Origin: an uncultured Pseudomonadota bacterium
GTDB taxonomy: Bacteria; Pseudomonadota; Gammaproteobacteria; Steroidobacterales; Steroidobacteraceae
Assembly (NCBI GenBank): GCA_903910215.1
Contig: CAIVYV010000103.1
Location: forward strand, 1 to 11,169
Direction: 5' to 3'
Length of the DNA stretch: 11,169 nucleotides
Shown piece by piece: positions 7,095 to 11,169 of this stretch (position 1 is the stretch's first letter; every line of letters starts with the position of its first letter). The translations under genes and the position numbers were made by a program. The notes under the pieces are model-generated. The model did no database searches, was not told the DNA's origin, and worked only from the letters and a program-made list of their open reading frames with translations.

Positions 7095-8077
7095 GAGCCG
7101 AACACCGGATGCAGCGCAGCCGTTCGATATTCCAGAGCGTAGCGCGTCACGATGGCCTCAACCGGCTCGGCGGCGTGAATGTGGTTCACGCCTTGCCCTG
7201 CCGACCAGATGTTTTTCCAGGCCTTGACCTGCTGCTGCGTATTCGAGAGATCCATCTTGTCCTTGCCCTGCAGATTGTCCGGGTCGAGCCCCGCGGCCAC
7301 GATGCTCTCGCGCAGATAATAAGCTTCGGCACCGGTGAATACTTTGGTCAGCACCAACTCCTCGAGCGAAGCCCGGACGACCATGTCTTTGTAATCGCTA
7401 CTGGCTAAGCTCTCTTCGGCGACGATGAAGGGCGTACCAACGTTGGCCAGATCCGCACCGATGAGCTCGGCTGCACGAACCGCGCCACCGGTGCCGATCG
7501 CGCCCGAGAGCACGATGATGCCGTCGAAGAATTCGCGCACCGCATCCACGAAAGCAAAGGGCGAGATCTTTCCAGTGTGACCACCCGCGCCCGCCGACAC
7601 CAACATCAACCCATCGACTCCCGCAGCAGCCGCCTTGCGTGCAAAGGCGAGATTACTAACGTCGGCGAACACCTTGCCGCCGTAGGCATGCACTCGCTCG
7701 ATGGCCGGAATCGGGCTGCCGAGTGCCGTGATCACGAGCGGCGGCTGATACTTGGTGATGAGATCGAGCTCGGCGGGCAAGCGCTCGTAGGAACTGTGGG
7801 TCACGAGATTCAGCGCCCACGGACCGAGATACCGAGGCTGGCTTGCGGCCAGCGCGCTGTGACCTTGGGTGATTCGCTGCAGCCATTCGTCCAAAACATC
7901 GATGGTGCGGGCGTTGGGGGCTGGGAAACTGCCGACGATGCCGGCTCGACAACAGGCGAGCACCAAATCGGGTCCCGAGACCAAAAACATGGGCGCAGCA
8001 ATCATCGGCAGACGCAGGCCGGAAGCCCAGTCCTCCAGACGAACAACCCGGCGGAGCGAGTCCGTATTTCCACTCAT
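7091..8077 (-). CDS. NPD/nitronate monooxygenase-family FMN protein
   Basis: Seen: 328 residues of a TIM-barrel flavoprotein. LPMIAAPMFLVSGPDLVLAC starts the barrel, then GIVGSFPAPNART, VFADVSNLAFARKAAAAGVDG, AGAGGHTG (about 162-169, His167 at the usual catalytic position), VLSGAIGTGGAVRAAELIGADLANVGTPF (the FMN phosphate region, landmarks GAIGTGG and GADLANVGT) and WSAGQGV near the end. Known: the family covers nitronate monooxygenases, NADH:quinone reductases and acyl-CoA-acting oxidoreductases such as the steroid-pathway IpdC type, so the common name overstates certainty. Start: two ATGs lie 6 bases apart (8083 and 8077). GGGAG directly abuts the first but lies 6 bases before the second, so I choose 8077. 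It leads a three-gene operon and is divergent from the thiolase gene. Confidence 0.85.
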   Translation of the reverse strand: MSGNTDSLRRVVRLEDWASGLRLPMIAAPMFLVSGPDLVLACCRAGIVGSFPAPNARTIDVLDEWLQRITQGHSALAASQPRYLGPWALNLVTHSSYERLPAELDLITKYQPPLVITALGSPIPAIERVHAYGGKVFADVSNLAFARKAAAAGVDGLMLVSAGAGGHTGKISPFAFVDAVREFFDGIIVLSGAIGTGGAVRAAELIGADLANVGTPFIVAEESLASSDYKDMVVRASLEELVLTKVFTGAEAYYLRESIVAAGLDPDNLQGKDKMDLSNTQQQVKAWKNIWSAGQGVNHIHAAEPVEAIVTRYALEYRTAALHPVFGS

Positions 8078-8083
8078 GGCCAT

Positions 8084-8088
8084 CTCCC
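8084..8088 (-). promoter_or_regulatory. Ribosome binding site deciding the NPD-family start
   Basis: GGGAG on the minus strand has no spacer before the ATG at 8083 but a normal 6-base spacer before the ATG at 8077, so the shorter protein is preferred. Confidence 0.6.
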
Positions 8089-8102
8089 AATGACTTGCAT
8101 AA

Positions 8103-8125
8103 TGATACTATTCTGCGACGTATCA
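8103..8125. promoter_or_regulatory. Inverted repeat in the divergent promoter region, possible operator
   Basis: TGATAC at 8103-8108 and its exact reverse complement GTATCA at 8120-8125 are separated by 11 bases, giving a 23-base dyad. The centre-to-centre distance of 17 bases fits a dimeric regulator binding successive major grooves. It sits in the 61 bases between the NPD-family and thiolase starts, ending 13 bases before the thiolase ATG. No convincing -35/-10 pair was found on either strand, so promoter positions are not assigned. No regulator gene is in the window. A six-base arm can occur by chance; the location is the main support. Confidence 0.4.
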
Positions 8126-8138
8126 CGGGGGCACTGAT

Positions 8139-9377
8139 ATGACGGCGAACGTTTACATCCTCGGAGGGTACCAAACCGACTTCTCCGAAAACTGGGCCCG
8201 CAGCGGTCGCGAAATCGCGGACGGCATGCGCGATGTGCTTGAACAGGGCCTCGCGGCCACGCAACTGACACCGCAGCAACTCGACACCGCCCACGTCGGC
8301 AACTTCGCCGCTGAACTGTTCTGCAATCAAGGCCATCTTGGCGGCGTGCTCGCCGCGGCCTTACCTGACCTCGCCGGCATCCCGGCATCGCGTCACGAAG
8401 GCGCCTGCGCCTCGGGAAGTCTTGCGGCCCTCGCCGCCTCCGCCGAAATCGAAGCGGGTCGCTATGGTTTGGCAGCCGTGGTCGGCATCGAGCAAATGCG
8501 CAACGTGCCTGGCGATCAAGCAGCCAAGTTGATTGGTGCCACGGCAATGTGGGCGGGTCATGAATGCGTCGATGTGAAGTATCCCTGGCCGCACGTCTTC
8601 AGTGAACTCGCTGGTGAATACGATCGCCGCTACGGCCTGAAGGCGGAACATCTCGCTCGCATTGCCGAAATCAACTTCGGCAATGCACGTAAGAACCCGA
8701 ATGCGCAAACGCGTCGCTGGGAATTCACCGAACAAAGTTTCCAGCAAGACGACGTCGCGAATCCCGTCATCGACGGGCGCATGCGCAAGCAAGACTGCGG
8801 CCAGATCACCGACGGTGCAGCCGTCGTTTTCTTGGCGAGCGAAGCGGTGGCACGCGAGTGGGCACGGCAACGCGGTCGCCCACTGAATTCTTTGGCTCGC
8901 ATCGCGGGTTGGGGCCATCGCACTGCGCCGATCACTTATGAAGCCAAAGTGAAGATGAGCGAAAATCAGCCCTACATCTTCCCGTTCGTGCGCGCCACCA
9001 TCACCGACGCTTATCGTCGTGCCGGCATCAGCGGTGTCGAACAATTGAGCGGCATCGAGACGCACGACTGCTTCACGAGCACCGAATACATGGCGATCGA
9101 TCACTTTGGTATCACGCCGCCCGGACAGAGCTGGCAAGCCATCGAAAACGGCGATATCGAAATCGGCGGTCGTATTCCGGTCAACCCAAGCGGTGGCCTG
9201 ATCGGTCTTGGACATCCGGTCGGCGCGACCGGCGTTCGTATGCTGCTCGATTGCTACAAACAGGTCACAGGCACTGCAGGCGCTTATCAAGTCGAGAACG
9301 CCGAGCGGTTCGCCACTCTCAATGTGGGCGGCAGCGCCACTACCACCGTCAGTTTCGTCGTCGAGCGGGCTTCCTGA
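8139..9377 (+). CDS. SCP2-type thiolase
   Basis: Seen: 412 residues of thiolase fold. The nucleophile loop is EGACASGS (Cys90). HDCF lies at 309-312 (Cys311). NPSGGLIGLGHPVGATG holds His359. Where classical thiolases carry the CxG cysteine, this one has NVGGSATTT (395-403) and no cysteine. Known: the HDCF loop marks SCP2/SCPx thiolases, where its cysteine takes over the acid/base role, so absence of CxG does not mean inactivity. These enzymes cleave 3-oxoacyl-CoA, often with branched or steroid side chains. Bacterial relatives often work with a DUF35 OB-fold partner; none is seen here. Start: ATG with GGGGG (8127-8131) 7 bases upstream. It is the first gene of a plus-strand operon; the dioxygenase gene starts 11 bases after its stop. 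Confidence 0.9.
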   Translation: MTANVYILGGYQTDFSENWARSGREIADGMRDVLEQGLAATQLTPQQLDTAHVGNFAAELFCNQGHLGGVLAAALPDLAGIPASRHEGACASGSLAALAASAEIEAGRYGLAAVVGIEQMRNVPGDQAAKLIGATAMWAGHECVDVKYPWPHVFSELAGEYDRRYGLKAEHLARIAEINFGNARKNPNAQTRRWEFTEQSFQQDDVANPVIDGRMRKQDCGQITDGAAVVFLASEAVAREWARQRGRPLNSLARIAGWGHRTAPITYEAKVKMSENQPYIFPFVRATITDAYRRAGISGVEQLSGIETHDCFTSTEYMAIDHFGITPPGQSWQAIENGDIEIGGRIPVNPSGGLIGLGHPVGATGVRMLLDCYKQVTGTAGAYQVENAERFATLNVGGSATTTVSFVVERAS

Positions 9378-9381
9378 GGAG
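9377..9381 (+). promoter_or_regulatory. Ribosome binding site of the dioxygenase gene, overlapping the thiolase stop
   Basis: AGGAG begins on the last base of the thiolase TGA (9375-9377) and ends 7 bases before the ATG at 9389. It sets the start of the dioxygenase well inside a longer open frame that reaches back to 9251, and implies translational coupling to the thiolase. Confidence 0.75.
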
Positions 9382-9388
9382 AACATCC

Positions 9389-10918
9389 ATGCGCAAGTAC
9401 ACCGATATCAGCACGCAAGATCCCATCGATCGCCCGACTTGGGTGGATGGCATCGACAACCCGTACTTGCACGGCCCCTACACACCGGTGGTCTCCGAGG
9501 TCACGGCCATCGACCTGAAGGTCAACGCTGGCAAGGTGCCCGACGATTTGTACGGCGCCTACATGCGTCAAGGACCAAACCCAATTTTTGAACCCAAAGG
9601 GCCGTACCACTGGTTCGATGGCGACGGCATGGTGCACGGCATGTATTTCCGCGACGGTCGCGCAAGCTACATCCGTAAGTGGACCCAAACTCGCGCGCTG
9701 CATGATGAGATCGAGCACGGTCGCGTGGAACTGTCGGGCATCATGGGTCCGTACGACATCTCGCGTGTAGCCGGTCGCGAGAACGCGGCCATGAATCCCG
9801 ATTACTGCAAAGATACGGCCAACACGACACTCAACCTGCACAACGGCAAGTTATTGGCTGCGTGGTACAACTCGGGTCGTATACATGCGCTCGATCCGCT
9901 GACGCTCGAGACGAGCGGTGAAGAAACATTCCATGGCGGGCTCGATACCTCCATGAATGCGCACGGCAAGGTTGATGTGCGCACCAATGAATACATCAAC
10001 TACGGCTATGCCGATTTTCAGCCGTGGCTCACCTATTACGTCATCGGTGCCGATGGCCGTGTAAAACACAAGACGCGCATCGATCTGCCGGGACCACGTC
10101 TGCCGCACGACACTACCATCACGCCGAACTACACGATCCTGCATGACTTCCCGCTGTTCCATGATCCGGCGCTGCTGAGCAAGACAGGGCATCGCGTCGT
10201 GCAGTTCCGTCGTGATCTTCCGAGCCGCTTCGGCGTGCTACCTCGCTACGGAACGCAGGAACAAGTTCGCTGGTTCGAGTTCGAACCAGGCTATGTGCTG
10301 CACATGGTCAACGCTTGGGAAGAAGGCGACTGGATCATCATGGATGGCTGCTTCCAACCGGATCCCACGATCCGACGCGACCCTTCCGAAGGTCCGCTGA
10401 GTTCGATGTTGGCCTACCTGCGTTACAAGGGGCACCTGCGTCGCTGGCGCATGAACCTCAAGACCGGCGAGTGCAGCGAAGAGCAACTCGACGATCTGAA
10501 CGTCGAGTTCTGTTTGCCCGACATGGATCTCTACGGGGTGAAGAGTCGTTACTCCTATCACCAGCTGATCCCCACCGACCTGCAAACACTGGCGTTCGAA
10601 GGGCTCGTGAAGTACGACCACGAGAAAGGTACACGCGAGATCTACCACTATCCCCGTGGTTGGTTCCCGAGCGAGACCGCCTTCTCCAAGAGCACTCGCG
10701 GCGGCGATGAGGACCAGGGCTACTGCGTTACACTCGCGACCAACATCGCGGACTACCAGTCGGAAGCATGGATATTCGACGCCAAGAACATCACCGCAGG
10801 GCCGATCACGCGCATTGCGGTGCCGGGACGGGTTCCAGCAGGCTTTCACGCCTCTTGGTGCTACGGGCGCGATCTGTGGCCGGCCGCAGCGACCCAACGC
10901 TCTCGCGTAGCCGCCTGA
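9389..10918 (+). CDS. Carotenoid oxygenase-family dioxygenase (carotenoid/stilbene C=C cleavage)
   Basis: Seen: 509 residues. RQGPNPIFEP and HWFDGDGMVHGM (74-85) are the family's N-terminal signatures. The four iron-binding histidines are all found: His192 in MNAHGKVD, His240 in LPHDTTITPNY, His305 in LHMVNAWEEGD and His487 in GFHASW. Candidate second-shell glutamates include Glu373 (NVEF). No signal peptide. Known: this seven-bladed beta-propeller family (RPE65/CCD/lignostilbene dioxygenase, PF03055) uses Fe(II) and O2 to split a C=C bond into two carbonyl products. Substrates include carotenoids, apocarotenoids, stilbenes and isoeugenol-like phenylpropenes, and I cannot choose among them by eye. 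Context: coupled to the thiolase and overlapped by the amidohydrolase start, with an aldehyde dehydrogenase in the divergent operon ready for the aldehyde product (inference). Slightly longer than typical bacterial lignostilbene dioxygenases. Confidence 0.9.
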   Translation: MRKYTDISTQDPIDRPTWVDGIDNPYLHGPYTPVVSEVTAIDLKVNAGKVPDDLYGAYMRQGPNPIFEPKGPYHWFDGDGMVHGMYFRDGRASYIRKWTQTRALHDEIEHGRVELSGIMGPYDISRVAGRENAAMNPDYCKDTANTTLNLHNGKLLAAWYNSGRIHALDPLTLETSGEETFHGGLDTSMNAHGKVDVRTNEYINYGYADFQPWLTYYVIGADGRVKHKTRIDLPGPRLPHDTTITPNYTILHDFPLFHDPALLSKTGHRVVQFRRDLPSRFGVLPRYGTQEQVRWFEFEPGYVLHMVNAWEEGDWIIMDGCFQPDPTIRRDPSEGPLSSMLAYLRYKGHLRRWRMNLKTGECSEEQLDDLNVEFCLPDMDLYGVKSRYSYHQLIPTDLQTLAFEGLVKYDHEKGTREIYHYPRGWFPSETAFSKSTRGGDEDQGYCVTLATNIADYQSEAWIFDAKNITAGPITRIAVPGRVPAGFHASWCYGRDLWPAAATQRSRVAA

Positions 10919-11169
10919 CCTCTTGGCAGCGCGGCCTGCTGGCCGCGCTGCTGATCGCGACGGCTGCTCTTCAAGCCGCTGTCGCTGCGCCCACGCTGTA
11001 TGTGGGTCGCATCATCACGATGGATCCGTCGCAGCCCTTCGCCGAGGCGGTGCTCGTCGAAGGCGAGCGGATCGTCGCAGTGGGTGGCAAAGAGTTACGG
11101 AAAGCACACGAGGGTGATGCTCGCGTCGTCGAACTCGGCCGCCGTGCGATGCTGCCGGGCTTCATCGAC
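10876..11169 (+). CDS. Exported amidohydrolase, N-terminal part (cut by window edge)
   Basis: Seen: 98 codons without a stop to the right edge. A basic start (about residues 2-20) leads to a hydrophobic stretch GLLAALLIATAALQAAVAA, a good signal peptide with cleavage near residue 38. Then come TLYVGRIITMDPSQPFAEAV, GERIVAVGG and RRAMLPGFID, the opening beta-sandwich of the amidohydrolase superfamily, most like the YtcJ group. Known: these metal-dependent hydrolases act on C-N, and in some cases C-O or C-C, bonds; the metal-binding HxH motif would follow just beyond the edge. Start: there is no ATG before ITMDP; GTG at 10876 is the best choice and overlaps the dioxygenase gene by 43 bases, with only a weak ribosome site. 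TTG at 10855 or GTG at 10858 are alternatives. Likely third gene of the plus-strand operon. Confidence 0.75.
   Translation, partial: MAGRSDPTLSRSRLTSWQRGLLAALLIATAALQAAVAAPTLYVGRIITMDPSQPFAEAVLVEGERIVAVGGKELRKAHEGDARVVELGRRAMLPGFID

Noticed and set aside
8361..9386. Open frame of 341 codons on the minus strand opposite the thiolase gene
   Set aside because: The plus-strand frame has clear thiolase motifs throughout; the opposite frame shows no family signature and is explained by high GC content.
9251..9388. Upstream extension of the dioxygenase reading frame into the thiolase gene
   Set aside because: The AGGAG site at 9377-9381 and the family-typical N-terminus both favour the ATG at 9389; the extension is Arg-rich and lies wholly within the thiolase gene except for its last bases.
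1..11169. Defence system, phage remnant, insertion sequence, CRISPR array or RNA gene
   Set aside because: All long frames are accounted for by metabolic and envelope proteins; I saw no transposase, integrase, nuclease, terminal repeats, regularly spaced repeats or tRNA-like segments.

Overview
The window is ordinary-looking, gene-dense bacterial chromosome with high GC (about 60%, judged by eye). It holds eleven genes, two of them cut by the window edges. The lipobox lipoprotein, the exported trypsin/PDZ protease, the exported PrxQ-type peroxiredoxin and the catabolic enzymes point to a free-living Gram-negative proteobacterium. A gammaproteobacterium or relative that degrades aromatics, steroids or terpenoids fits best, but I cannot name a genus from the sequence. 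I see no rRNA, tRNA, CRISPR array, insertion sequence or phage gene. No gene-free stretch exceeds 100 bases.

Left part (1-4560), envelope and housekeeping genes. On the minus strand a small lipoprotein gene (872-1336) is followed 4 bases later by a multi-pass acyltransferase of the heparan-alpha-glucosaminide N-acetyltransferase/NagX (DUF5009-like) type. That gene starts at TTG and runs off the left edge. Divergent from them is a trypsin-like serine protease with two PDZ-like regions (1408-2712), then an exported peroxiredoxin (2805-3326). A polysaccharide-flippase-like membrane protein (3268-4560, minus) converges on the peroxiredoxin and overlaps its 3' end by 59 bases.

Right part (4608-11169), a catabolic block. 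A SnoaL/NTF2-like protein (4608-4991, plus) converges on a three-gene minus-strand operon. In transcription order the operon is an NPD/nitronate monooxygenase-family flavoprotein, a lipocalin-like protein and a PaaN-type aldehyde dehydrogenase. Both junctions are 4-base ATGA overlaps. Divergent from it, across 61 bases that contain a 6+6 inverted repeat, run an SCP2-type thiolase (HDCF motif, no CxG cysteine), a carotenoid-oxygenase-family dioxygenase with all four iron-binding histidines, and the start of an exported amidohydrolase.

How the parts may work together (inference): the two operons sharing one control region look like one regulon for taking apart an alkene-bearing compound such as a stilbenoid, phenylpropanoid or apocarotenoid. 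The dioxygenase would split a C=C bond into aldehydes, the PaaN-type enzyme would oxidise an aldehyde, the thiolase would cleave or form a CoA thioester, and the NPD-family flavoprotein would carry out a redox step. The substrate cannot be read from the sequence. This block is the best candidate for an undescribed system here; the rest is conventional.
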